NCBI GenBank assembly: GCA_020632665.1
Contig: JACKFC010000009.1
Coordinates: forward strand, 1-64,000
Origin: Deltaproteobacteria bacterium
Lineage (GTDB): Bacteria; Myxococcota_A; UBA9042
Reading direction: 5' to 3'
DNA: 64,000 nt
This document shows, one piece after another, positions 25,298 through 33,793 of the stretch (positions are counted from its first letter, which is position 1; each line of letters opens with the position of its first letter). The notes under the pieces were generated by a model that did no database searches, was not told where the DNA came from, and saw nothing but the letters and a program-made list of their open reading frames with translations. Made by a program: the position numbers and the translations under genes.

Positions 25298-27226
25298 CTA
25301 CTGCGCCTCTTCGCGGCATTTGCTGCCGAGGAAGGAGCGGTAGGCGATGATCTCGTCCTTCCAGAACTCGCCCTCGAAGGGCCAGACCATCGCGTCCGAG
25401 CCGGCGATCAGGACGCTGCCCTGCGACTCGACCTGCTTGTCGGGCTGCTTCTGCTGGTCCTTGTTCTCGAGCTGCTCGATCTTGCGATTCGCCTCTTCGA
25501 GCTCCTGCTCCTGCAGGTCGAGGCGCAGCTCGGTCAGCTTGTCCTGGTAGAGGTTGATGTCCTTCTCGACGCCGCGCAGCGTGCGCTGGACGACGACGCC
25601 GGCCTCGGCGATGCGCTCGCCGCGCAGCTGGCCGAGCTTGCTGAGCAGCTCCTGGCCGAAGGGGCCGAGGCGCGCGAGCTGGCCCTTGACCTTCACCTCT
25701 TCCGCCTCGATCTGCTTGATCGTCTTGTAGATATTGTAGAACTCGACGTTCTGTAGGACCGGGCTGATCAGGTTGCGCGGCAGCGAGGCGGTCTTTGGCT
25801 TGTTCACCGCGTCGATGATCGCTTCGTAGAACTGCTCGGGCCGGGTGTGGCGGGCGAGGAAGTCACGCAGCGGCGGGCCGAGGACGAGAACATCCTCCTC
25901 GAAGCGTTTGATCGCAGCGTTGGCGTACTTCACGTGGCAGTTCTGCACGTAGATGGTCGCCTCGAGGATCCAGAGCTCCGGGTAGAACTGGTGCTGGAAG
26001 TACGGGCTGTGCAGGGCGTGGAAGATGCCGAGGGCGCGGCTGATGTCGCCCTTGAGGAAGTACGTCCAGCCGGACTCGTAGAACGCGCGGGCGATCTTCG
26101 GCGAGTTCCGGCTGATCTTGCGGTAGTAGTAGATGGCGGCGTCGTACTGCCGGTACTCGTAGGCGAGGCGCGCCAGCGAGAGGTAGGCGAGGTCGATGAC
26201 GCCCTGGTTCTTGGTCTCTTCGCCGGCGATGACGGCGTTCTGGAAGCCCTCCGACGCGCGGCGGACCTTCTGCGCGACGTCGAGCGTCTCGTCCTGGAAG
26301 GAGATCAGGCCGAGCAGGTACTGCGCGCGCGGGTAGTCCGGCGCCTTGGTGCCGACCTTCTCGAGGTAGGGGATGGCTTCGGTGGAGAGACCGAAATCGT
26401 GCAGGAACTCGCCGACGAAGTAGTGGAACGAGTCCTGGAACTCCTTGCCTTTGGCGACGACCGAGAAGCGGGTCAGGTCCTCGAGCTCCGGCGGACGGTA
26501 GTTGATGGTGCGGCGCAGCTCGCGGAGCTGGTTGAAGGCCTTCTCGAAGAAGAGCTTCTCCGGACCTGCACGCACGACCTCGAGCAGCTTGTTGGCTGCG
26601 GCCTGCAGCAGACCGGCGCGGGCGAGTGCGTTGGCGATGCCGTAGGTGGCGATGTACGCCTCGTCGCTGTCGGGCGCGAACGGCACGCCGCCGACGCCGT
26701 CGTTGACGAATTTGTTGAAGACCTCGACCGACTCGACCCAGCGGCCGCTGTTGGCGAGATCCTGGCCTCGCTTGAGGACCTTGCCGGCGAAAGCCTTGCG
26801 TTGGCCTTCCTCGCGGCGGCGCTGCTCCTCGGCGAGGCGGAGCGACTCTTCCTTCAGGCGCGCCTCTTCGGCGGCCTTCTCGGCGGCAGTCAGCTCCCGC
26901 TTCGGGGCTTCTTCCTTCTTCTCGACTTCGACCGGACCGGCGCCAGGGGCGCGCGAGGCGGTCTTCATCATGTGCCGAATGACCTTGTCGCTGACGCCGG
27001 CCTTCTTCAGCTTCAGGATGTCCGAGGGCGCGAGCTTGAAGACGCTCCCGTCCTTCTCGATCTTCTTGATGATCGTGTCGTCCGGGATGTCGAGCTTGGC
27101 GAGGGTGATCACCTCGTCGATCGACAGCGCGGAGGCCGCGACCGGCGCGAGGCAGAGTCCCGCGGCGAGCGCGGCACCAGCGACGCGGCTGCGCAGTCGA
27201 TTGGCCATGTGGGTGCGAATGTTCAT
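25298..27226 (-). CDS. exported TPR/coiled-coil protein of the envelope operon
   Basis: A 642-residue protein with signal peptide (ending VAASA). A short helical domain follows (SIDEVITLAKLDIPDDTIIK ... ILKLKKAGVSDKVIRHM), then a charged coiled coil at about residues 105-150, TPR-like helices (RAQYLLGLISFQDET, AIYYYRKISRNSPKIARAFY) and a second coiled coil at about 560-610. There is no lipobox, so it is probably periplasmic. A Glt/Agl component is possible from context, but I cannot name an orthologue. The start has GGAG 8 nt upstream. Spacing is 42 bp to the upstream gene. Confidence 0.8.
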   Translation of the reverse strand: MNIRTHMANRLRSRVAGAALAAGLCLAPVAASALSIDEVITLAKLDIPDDTIIKKIEKDGSVFKLAPSDILKLKKAGVSDKVIRHMMKTASRAPGAGPVEVEKKEEAPKRELTAAEKAAEEARLKEESLRLAEEQRRREEGQRKAFAGKVLKRGQDLANSGRWVESVEVFNKFVNDGVGGVPFAPDSDEAYIATYGIANALARAGLLQAAANKLLEVVRAGPEKLFFEKAFNQLRELRRTINYRPPELEDLTRFSVVAKGKEFQDSFHYFVGEFLHDFGLSTEAIPYLEKVGTKAPDYPRAQYLLGLISFQDETLDVAQKVRRASEGFQNAVIAGEETKNQGVIDLAYLSLARLAYEYRQYDAAIYYYRKISRNSPKIARAFYESGWTYFLKGDISRALGIFHALHSPYFQHQFYPELWILEATIYVQNCHVKYANAAIKRFEEDVLVLGPPLRDFLARHTRPEQFYEAIIDAVNKPKTASLPRNLISPVLQNVEFYNIYKTIKQIEAEEVKVKGQLARLGPFGQELLSKLGQLRGERIAEAGVVVQRTLRGVEKDINLYQDKLTELRLDLQEQELEEANRKIEQLENKDQQKQPDKQVESQGSVLIAGSDAMVWPFEGEFWKDEIIAYRSFLGSKCREEAQ

Positions 27227-27268
27227 ACGTGCGTCTCCGTGGCGTCGGTGGAGCGATGGCTGCGCGAG

Positions 27269-28201
27269 CTACTCGAGCGGCGCCGTGAAGTACGAGAGGC
27301 CGACGGTGGTCGAGATCGGGAACGACACACCACCACCTTCGGCGGGGTAGAAGAACTGGCGGAAATCGACCCGAAGCGCGAAGCGGTTGCTGAGGTAGAA
27401 CAAGCCGGTGAAGCCAGCGTTGCCCTGCGCGTCGTACTTCTTCTCGTTCTGGTCCTTGGACTTGCCCTGGATCTCGGTCATCACCGCGCCGGCGCCGAAT
27501 ACCAAGCCGAGGTCGAACTCCGTCAGGCGGGTACCGAAGAAGCCGAGCTTACCGTGCAGCAGGTTCCAGGTCGCAGCGACCGAGACGTGGGCGTTCAAGG
27601 TCTGCGGCAGACGCACCTCGAGGCCCGGACCGTCGGGGCGCGCCTTGGTCAGGGTGCCCTCGAGCGAGGTCTTTTGCGGCACGGTGTAGGCGCCGCGGAT
27701 CTCGAGCGAGATATCCTCGGAGAAGTAGTAGTTGTAGCCGAGGCCGGTGTCGATGTAGGCGAAGAAGTCGTCGTTCGGGACCAGGCCGCCGTGGATCGAG
27801 AACTGGTGGCGGCCCTCCTTGAGCATCTCACGCTTCTGGAAGACGCGGATCTGCCGGCGCTCCGCCCACTCCAGGCGGGCACCCGGGGCAACCGCGGCGC
27901 TCTGCACGCCATAGTCGGCCGCCGTGGTGCCGGTCTCGCCGACAGCAGGCGCCTGCTCGGCGGGCTTTTCGGCCGGAGCCGCGTCGGCGGGCTTGGCGTC
28001 GTCATCGCCGCCGGTCGCCGGCGGGTCCTCGTCCGCGGGTGGGGCTTCCGGCTCGGCCGGGGCGTCGTCGCCGCCCTCGGCGGGCGCCGGATCGGCTGGA
28101 GCGGTGGCGTCCCCCTCCGGTGCCGGGTCGGCTGCTTGAGCGAAGCAGACCGCGGGCGCGAGCGTCAGCAGGGCGGTCAGAGTCAGGCTCGGGATGCGCA
28201 T
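27269..28201 (-). CDS. outer-membrane beta-barrel protein with Ala/Pro/Asp-rich N-terminal linker
   Basis: A 310-residue exported protein. Signal peptide (ending CFAQA), then about 70 residues of Ala/Pro/Asp/Glu low complexity, then a beta-rich domain with alternating hydrophobic strands (RHQFSIHGGLVPNDDFFAYI, YFSEDISLEIRGAY, KLGFFGTRLTEFDLGLVFGA, VDFRQFFYPAEGGG) ending in an aromatic strand. The pattern is the same as in the next gene upstream and fits the myxobacterial outer-membrane beta-barrel family that includes GltA/GltB. The ATG at 28201 has GAGG 8 nt upstream; a GTG at 28210 is less likely. Confidence 0.8.
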   Translation of the reverse strand: MRIPSLTLTALLTLAPAVCFAQAADPAPEGDATAPADPAPAEGGDDAPAEPEAPPADEDPPATGGDDDAKPADAAPAEKPAEQAPAVGETGTTAADYGVQSAAVAPGARLEWAERRQIRVFQKREMLKEGRHQFSIHGGLVPNDDFFAYIDTGLGYNYYFSEDISLEIRGAYTVPQKTSLEGTLTKARPDGPGLEVRLPQTLNAHVSVAATWNLLHGKLGFFGTRLTEFDLGLVFGAGAVMTEIQGKSKDQNEKKYDAQGNAGFTGLFYLSNRFALRVDFRQFFYPAEGGGVSFPISTTVGLSYFTAPLE

Positions 28202-28241
28202 GGGCGACACCTCGGGGCGGCGGGCCGAAGCCCCCGCTGGT

Positions 28242-28949
28242 TCAGATCGTCAGGAAGGACACGCCGAAGGTGAACTCGACGGGGAAGAGCACAGCGTCGC
28301 CCGGCTTGTAGGCGAACTGGCGAATATCGGCGCGAACATTGAGCCACCGCGTCGCGAAGAATCGCAGCGCGACGCCCCAGTGGCCGGCGGGCAGGAACGA
28401 AGTCTCCAGGGGATCCTCGATCTCGGTCGCGTCGGTCTCGGCACCGATCATGCCGACGCCGAGGACCAGGCCCACGTCGAAGGAGGAGAGCTTCTTGTCG
28501 AAGACGCCGACCTTGCCGTGGAACGGGCTGTAGACCAGGTCCAGCGCCGAGAGCATGAACATGCGCGGCGGCTTGACGACGCCGTCGAGCAGGCTGCGCT
28601 GGCCGCCGCCGGGGCTCTCGAGGAACGACATCAGATCGCTCTGCGGCGTCACCAAGTACGAGAACGCGAACTCCAGGGCGAGCGACTCGGTCATGTGGTA
28701 GCCGAGCTTCACGCTGAGTGGCAGCGGCAGGTAATAGGAGTCGTTCGGCACGACGCCGAAGCCGAGGGCGGCCTCGAAGGCACCCTTGCGGCTGTACGTC
28801 GCGTTGGTCAGCGTCGGAACGGCGAGCTCGACGTTCCAATATTTCTCGAGCTCGGTGTCGATCGGCTGGCGATCTTCGGCCGAGGCGGAGGTCGCCGTGA
28901 CCAGGGCGAGGGCCACGACGAGCGCGGCGCTGAGAAGACGAGAAGGCAT
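28242..28949 (-). CDS. outer-membrane beta-barrel protein (GltA/GltB-type candidate)
   Basis: A 235-residue exported protein with signal peptide (ending SASA). Sequence features are shared with the neighbour at 27269: an early ELAVPTLTNATYSRKG segment, GVVPNDSYYLPLPLSVKLGY, KVGVFDKKLSSFDVGLVLG and RADIRQFAYKPGDAVLFPVE near the end. The two are clearly paralogues in tandem. A barrel of about eight strands is expected. The ATG at 28949 follows GGGAG at 6 nt. In Myxococcus a tandem pair of such proteins precedes GltC, as here; functional equivalence is inference. Confidence 0.8.
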   Translation of the reverse strand: MPSRLLSAALVVALALVTATSASAEDRQPIDTELEKYWNVELAVPTLTNATYSRKGAFEAALGFGVVPNDSYYLPLPLSVKLGYHMTESLALEFAFSYLVTPQSDLMSFLESPGGGQRSLLDGVVKPPRMFMLSALDLVYSPFHGKVGVFDKKLSSFDVGLVLGVGMIGAETDATEIEDPLETSFLPAGHWGVALRFFATRWLNVRADIRQFAYKPGDAVLFPVEFTFGVSFLTI

Positions 28950-28981
28950 GGGATTCTCCCTCATGTCGGTCTGTTCCTGGG

Positions 28982-30748
28982 CTACTGGCATGCTGTGGCG
29001 CAATCCGCGCTGCAGGTACCGCTGCAGCACAGGCCACCGGAGCACGGAAGCTTGTCGGGCGCCGCCTTGCTGCGGCACAGGCCGCCGACGTCGCAGTGAT
29101 TGGCGCCGCAGCTATCGGTGCCGTTGCAATCGGACGCCGAGGAGCAGGATTTGCGGAAGAGCAGGCGGCGATCCTCGTTGCCGGAGTCGAAGCCGAACTT
29201 CCAGCTGGTCGAGTATTCGTACGGCGTCGCCAGGCTCGGGAAGAGCTGATTCTGGAACTTCAGGAAGCCGCCGATCGCCCAGACCTCACCGGTCGCGACG
29301 CTACCCTGCGGGGGCTTCTGCATCGCGTTGAGCTTCAGGCCGACGCGCCAGCTGCCGCCCATGGCGTAGCGGACGCGGGTCATCGCCTTGGTCATGGCGC
29401 GCTGCAGGCCGTCGAGGTCCGACTTGTTCATCTCCTCGAAGTTGAGGAACTGGTAGGTGCCGCCGGTCCGGCAGGCCATCTCCATCATCTGGGCGTCAGG
29501 CTGCTTGTAGCCCTTGGACTGCCACTGGACGAAGTGGAGCTGCACCGGGTAGCCGTCGTCGACCATCTTCTGCCGGAGCTTCTCGAAGTCGACGTCGACG
29601 TTGAGGCAGGGTGTGCGGCACTTGCCGTCGGAGCTGACGTAGGTGAGCTCCTCGCCGTGGCTGCAGGTGTCGGGGCCGTCGGTCAGGATCACGATGTGAC
29701 GGTTCTCCTTCACGGTCGCCTTGAGGTGCTGGTAGGCGACGTCGATCGACTGCCACAGCGGCGCGCGGCCTTCGCCGCCGTCCTTGATCTTGCTGTCCTC
29801 GAGCGCGGCGAGGAGGTACTCGCGGCTGGCGGTGCTGCTGCCGAACGCCTTTTTCTGCGCGTCGGGGAGCGCCAGGAGCTCGAAGGTATTGCCCTGCGGG
29901 TTCTCACCGGCGAGGCAGGCGCCGCCAGCGCAATCGTCGTCGGTCAGGCAAGCCTTGCCGTCGTTGCCGCCGATGCAGCCCTTGTTGTCGCTGGCGGCGA
30001 CGGTGCCGGGGTTCTTCTCGTTGAAGTAGTAGGCGATCGCGCGGTCCTTGCTGTTCAGCGACTGCACGAAGAGGCGGGAGGCCGTGATGCGGGCGTCACC
30101 CGGATCCGAGGGCTCGAGCGTCGACGGCGTATCGGGCAGCGGGTTGTCCTCGCGGTTGGTGGTCGGGTCGACCAGGCCAGAGGTCGAGCCCGAGGCGTCG
30201 ATCAGCAGGGCGACGTTCAGCCAGGTCTCGGGGCGGCTCGGGCTGCAGCGGTTCGAGGAGGCCTCGTACTTCACCGACGCCGGGGTCAGGGCGTCGCCCT
30301 GGATGCCGGTCGGGCAGCTGCCGGTCGCACCGCCGCGCGGCTCGACGCAATCGAGCTGCACGCTGAAGTTCTGATTGCTGACGGTCGAGGAGGCACCGGT
30401 GGTGCGTAGCGGCGAGAGCTCGATCAGCTCGCCCTCCTTGATCGACAGATCGTTGTCTTTCTCGCAGGCCGGGTTCTTCAGCGAGGTCGAGACGAAGTTG
30501 ACCGTGAACTCGGCGCCGTTGGGCTCGAGATCGATCTCGTTCGTCAGCGCCGGACCACAGACGCGCGTGATCGATCCATCGTCGGCGATGTAGGCCGGGA
30601 ACGACGTCACCACTTGGATGTCGGCGAACTTGCGGTCCGGGATACTGAATTTCGCGGTCGAGTCACACGAAACCAGCGCTCCACCAAGGAAGGCGGCGGT
30701 CAACCATGTGCCGGTGCGCGCGATGCGAGTTGGAGTGAAAATCGTCAC
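28982..30748 (-). CDS. VWA-domain surface lipoprotein with Cys-rich tail (CglB-like candidate)
   Basis: A 588-residue lipoprotein starting at GTG 30748 (GAGG 8 nt upstream), with lipobox ALVSC (Cys28). A beta-rich N-terminal region precedes a von Willebrand A domain: LLIDASGST gives the MIDAS Asp184, Ser186 and Ser188, and ILTDGPDT supplies a further metal-site Asp357. Inserted in the VWA region is a Cys-pair stretch (CIGGNDGKACLTDDDC). The last 50 residues are very Cys-rich (CSSASDCNGTDSC and others). It is the first gene of the six-gene envelope operon. The VWA lipoprotein adhesin CglB of Myxococcus gliding has the same general make-up; sequence orthology is unproven. Confidence 0.85.
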   Translation of the reverse strand: MTIFTPTRIARTGTWLTAAFLGGALVSCDSTAKFSIPDRKFADIQVVTSFPAYIADDGSITRVCGPALTNEIDLEPNGAEFTVNFVSTSLKNPACEKDNDLSIKEGELIELSPLRTTGASSTVSNQNFSVQLDCVEPRGGATGSCPTGIQGDALTPASVKYEASSNRCSPSRPETWLNVALLIDASGSTSGLVDPTTNREDNPLPDTPSTLEPSDPGDARITASRLFVQSLNSKDRAIAYYFNEKNPGTVAASDNKGCIGGNDGKACLTDDDCAGGACLAGENPQGNTFELLALPDAQKKAFGSSTASREYLLAALEDSKIKDGGEGRAPLWQSIDVAYQHLKATVKENRHIVILTDGPDTCSHGEELTYVSSDGKCRTPCLNVDVDFEKLRQKMVDDGYPVQLHFVQWQSKGYKQPDAQMMEMACRTGGTYQFLNFEEMNKSDLDGLQRAMTKAMTRVRYAMGGSWRVGLKLNAMQKPPQGSVATGEVWAIGGFLKFQNQLFPSLATPYEYSTSWKFGFDSGNEDRRLLFRKSCSSASDCNGTDSCGANHCDVGGLCRSKAAPDKLPCSGGLCCSGTCSADCATACQ

Positions 30749-30898
30749 GTTCGACCTCTTTCGTTGCGCAGTCGGGTGCGCCCCCTCCTGCGTCTTGCTC
30801 GGATGCGCACGAATCCGCCACGAAGGCGGTGCAGCACGCCGGTTCCGTGCCCTCGACCGACGCACCGCAAGGGGGGGTCGGCCGAGGAAAGGCGGTCG

Positions 30899-30928
30899 AT
30901 TCTCTGGCCGCGCCCCCCTACAAGTCAA
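30899..30928 (-). promoter_or_regulatory. sigma-70-like promoter candidate for the VWA/beta-barrel/TPR operon
   Basis: On the minus strand TTGACT (30928-30923) is followed after 18 nt by GAGAAT (30904-30899). It lies about 150 nt upstream of the GTG at 30748. The -35 is good and the -10 moderate. Confidence 0.4.
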
Positions 30929-31151
30929 CCCTCTGCGGGCGTTCTCGTGCCGCGAGGGCGCACAACCGATGGCGCACGTGTCGGGACGACGGGGGATGCG
31001 AAGAAGTGTGTCGCCGTGGTGACGGCCGGCGTGAAAAAATTTCGCGGCGGGTGACGGAACCTGGGCGGTAGCCGCAAGTGCAAGTCGAAAGGGGCCTGAA
31101 CAGTGGCGCGACCCGAGCGGTCCCGCCGTGCCCCACCCCGCGGCGTTCGTG

Positions 31152-31180
31152 TTGACGCTCTGGGGGGCATCCTCTACCTT
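31152..31180 (+). promoter_or_regulatory. sigma-70-like promoter candidate for the plus-strand lipoprotein cluster
   Basis: TTGACG (31152-31157), a 17-nt spacer, then TACCTT (31175-31180). It lies about 75 nt upstream of the ATG at 31254. The -35 is good and the -10 weak, as is common in GC-rich genomes. Confidence 0.45.
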
Positions 31181-31253
31181 TCCGCGGTTGCGCGTGGGGC
31201 CTGTGGTCTCAACTGCACGTTCCCCTGCGACCGAACGCTACGACGAGGCGACG

Positions 31254-33620
31254 ATGAATCGAACCACCCTGCACAACCGCACCTCGGGCCACGGCACCTC
31301 GCCCTTCGCAACCGCAGTGATCGGCTTGATGGCGGCGGCACTCGCAGTCGGCTGCAGCACCGACGCGAACGGCCCAGGCGATCTCAATGGCGGCGGTAGC
31401 AAGGAGACGCAATGCGTCGTCGGCGGCGGTGGCGGCGTCGACTGCATCGCGACGATCGAGGTTCGCGAAGTCGGCAACGGTCTGACCCGCAACTACGGCG
31501 CCCAGGTCGAGGTTCCGGTCGGCAACGTCGCCACGGGCGAGACGCTGGATCTGACCTTCTCGGTCAACAACGCCGCGAACATCGCCGGCTCGGCGCTGCT
31601 GCAGATCCAGAAGATCCGCATCGACTACGCCGCGGCTTCGCCCGCCGAGGTCGACGGCCTCGCCTTCCAATGCTACGGCCCGGACGGCACGACCGCCTGC
31701 GACGGCACCGCCTTCCGCCCGATCGCGCCTGCCGGCGTCAGCAATACCGGCTGGGTCAACGAGGAGCGCTTCACGATCCGCTTCAAGCGCTACGACGACA
31801 ACCTGCGCAAGGCCAACGTCTACATCACGCTCGCAGGCGACCCGGAGTACTACAGCAAGGAGTTCCTGCTCCGCTTCACCACCAAGGCCGGCTCGCCGAA
31901 GATCAACACGCCCGAGCTCGTCGAGTTCGGTCAGGTCGAGCCCGACACCTCGGTCTGCAAGGACTTCAAGATCCTCAACACCGGCGACGCGGTGCTCGAG
32001 GTCAGCAAGATCGACTTCCTCGCCGACAAGGTCTTCACCCTCAAGACCAAGCTCAAGGACGGCACCGACAAGGAGTGGAAGTCCGGCGAGCCGATCGTGC
32101 TCGACCCGGCGCTCTCGGTCGCGCCCTCCGCCTCGCACGACTTCAAGGTCTGCTTCGGGCCGAAGGATCCGAACAAGAAGCAGGGCACGCTGACCTTCGT
32201 CACCAACGACCCGGACCCGAAGGCCGGCGAGGTGCCGATCATCGCCAACGCCAAGGTGCCCTGCATGCAGCTCGAGCCGGCGGGCAAGCTGAGCTTCGGC
32301 GGCGTGAAGCTGGGCGAGCCGACGACCCGCGACGTGCGCATCAAGGCCTGTGGCGGTGCCGACCTGATCGTCAACAAGATCGAGTTCGGCGACGCCGGCA
32401 ACAGCACCGAGTTCAGCTTCAAGTTCGACAAGCTCAAGGCCAACAACCCGGCGATCGACGGCAACGGCCCGAGCAAGGAGAACCCTGTCACCATCAAGGT
32501 CAACGAGGAGGCGGTCTTCGAGGTCATCTACACCCCCGAGGACGAGACCCCGAACGATCCCGAGACCGGCGACAAGAAGTTCGACATCGCCGAGGTCAAG
32601 GTCCTCTCCAACGCCTTCAACGCGAAGAACTCGGTGCTCTGCGAGGGTTCGGGCGTCACCTCGACCTGCCCGACCGCGAAGATCTCGATCAAGGAAGGCG
32701 AAGAGGTCATCCCGCAAACTGTGCTCCACCTCAAGGGTGACCAGAGCCAGGCCTCGGGCGGCGGCAGCATCAAGAAGTACCAGTGGACGGCGAAGCAGCC
32801 GGGCGGCTCGAACCAGGTCTTCGTGCCGGGCAGCAACTTCCCGAACCCGACCTTCACCGCCAACGCGGCCGGTGAGTACGAGTTCTGCCTGCAGGTCTGG
32901 GACCAGAACGACGAAGAGAGCTGCGCGCCGGCGTGCGTGACCGTGCTCGTCATCCCCGAGGAGGCGATCCACGTCGAGCTGCTCTGGGATACCCCGGCCG
33001 ACCTGAACCAGACCGACACCGGCCCGGCCGCTGGCGCCGATATGGACCTCCACTTCGCGCACTACCTCGCGAACGGCCCGGACATCGACTGCGACGGCAA
33101 GCCCGACCCGTGGTTCAGCAACCCCTTCGACACCTTCTGGTTCAACCCGAACCCGAACTGGGGCAACGCGAACCCGAACGTTCCGGACGACCCGAGCCTC
33201 GACCTCGACGATACCGACGGCGCCGGCCCGGAGAACCTGAACCTCGCCGACCCCGAGGGCACCGCTGCGAAGCCGGCCTACTACCACGTCGGCGTGCACT
33301 ACTGGAACGACCACGGCTTCGGCATGTCGAAGGCGACCGTCAACGTCTACATCTTCGGCGTGCTCGCGGTGCAGATCGACAAGATCGACATGGACGTCCT
33401 GGACATGTGGTACGTCGGCAAGATCAACTGGCCGAACAAGATCACCGATACTGCGGCGGTGAACATCGAGCCTGTCGAGATCTGCTACCAGAACGGCGAC
33501 CCCTGCAAGGGTGGCAAGCGCTGGGTGCCGAAGGGCGATTGGTGCATCACCAAGTGCTACACCAACCCGGCCTTCACCGCGACGCAGAGCGGTGCCAACC
33601 CGGCAGTGTGCAAGAAGTAG
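31254..33620 (+). CDS. lipoprotein with choice-of-anchor modules and acidic DUF2135/YfaP-like C-terminal domain
   Basis: A 788-residue lipoprotein with lipobox LAVGC (Cys34) and GAGG 5 nt before the ATG. Choice-of-anchor modules (TPELVEFGQVEPDTS, AGKLSFGGVKLGEPTTRD) are followed by a PKD-like segment (YQWTAKQPGGSNQ). The shared C-terminal domain has AIHVELLWDTPAD, ADMDLHFAHY, DIDCDGKPDPWF, DTFWFNPNPNWG, DDTDGAGPENLNL and VGVHYWNDHGFG. A Cys-containing tail of about 50 residues (YQNGDPCKGGKRW) follows the domain and is not shared by the relatives. First gene of a plus-strand trio, divergent from the VWA operon. Confidence 0.85.
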   Translation: MNRTTLHNRTSGHGTSPFATAVIGLMAAALAVGCSTDANGPGDLNGGGSKETQCVVGGGGGVDCIATIEVREVGNGLTRNYGAQVEVPVGNVATGETLDLTFSVNNAANIAGSALLQIQKIRIDYAAASPAEVDGLAFQCYGPDGTTACDGTAFRPIAPAGVSNTGWVNEERFTIRFKRYDDNLRKANVYITLAGDPEYYSKEFLLRFTTKAGSPKINTPELVEFGQVEPDTSVCKDFKILNTGDAVLEVSKIDFLADKVFTLKTKLKDGTDKEWKSGEPIVLDPALSVAPSASHDFKVCFGPKDPNKKQGTLTFVTNDPDPKAGEVPIIANAKVPCMQLEPAGKLSFGGVKLGEPTTRDVRIKACGGADLIVNKIEFGDAGNSTEFSFKFDKLKANNPAIDGNGPSKENPVTIKVNEEAVFEVIYTPEDETPNDPETGDKKFDIAEVKVLSNAFNAKNSVLCEGSGVTSTCPTAKISIKEGEEVIPQTVLHLKGDQSQASGGGSIKKYQWTAKQPGGSNQVFVPGSNFPNPTFTANAAGEYEFCLQVWDQNDEESCAPACVTVLVIPEEAIHVELLWDTPADLNQTDTGPAAGADMDLHFAHYLANGPDIDCDGKPDPWFSNPFDTFWFNPNPNWGNANPNVPDDPSLDLDDTDGAGPENLNLADPEGTAAKPAYYHVGVHYWNDHGFGMSKATVNVYIFGVLAVQIDKIDMDVLDMWYVGKINWPNKITDTAAVNIEPVEICYQNGDPCKGGKRWVPKGDWCITKCYTNPAFTATQSGANPAVCKK

Positions 33621-33657
33621 CGTCGCGACCGAGAGACGAGGCTTCGTGAACCGAAGA

Positions 33658-33700
33658 CCGGAGGGCGGGAGCGACGAAGACGGTCGCTTCCGCCCTTCGG
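33658..33700 (+). terminator. hairpin, probable terminator or attenuator within the lipoprotein trio
   Basis: An 18-bp stem (33658-33675 with 33683-33700, two G-U pairs) has a 7-nt loop and lies 37 bp after the stop at 33620. A clean T-run is missing (CGTTGTAGG follows, with TTTT about 18 nt later), so full termination is uncertain. It could lower expression of the two genes downstream. Confidence 0.55.
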
Positions 33701-33793
33701 CGTTGTAGGGCCCTGAGGTTTTGTAGCGATGCATGGCAGCCCGGACCGGATCTGCTACGCTGCGGCGGCCTCGGGCAGGCGAAGGAGACCACG

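Larger units (their letters stand above)
30749..31253. other. 505-bp divergent intergenic region
   Basis: This region separates the minus-strand VWA operon from the plus-strand lipoprotein cluster. It holds one promoter candidate for each side. Between them is a GC-rich stretch, and near 31030 an A/T-rich patch (GTGAAAAAATTTCGC). No coding region is supported; short open frames here have no domain and poor starts. Confidence 0.6.
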
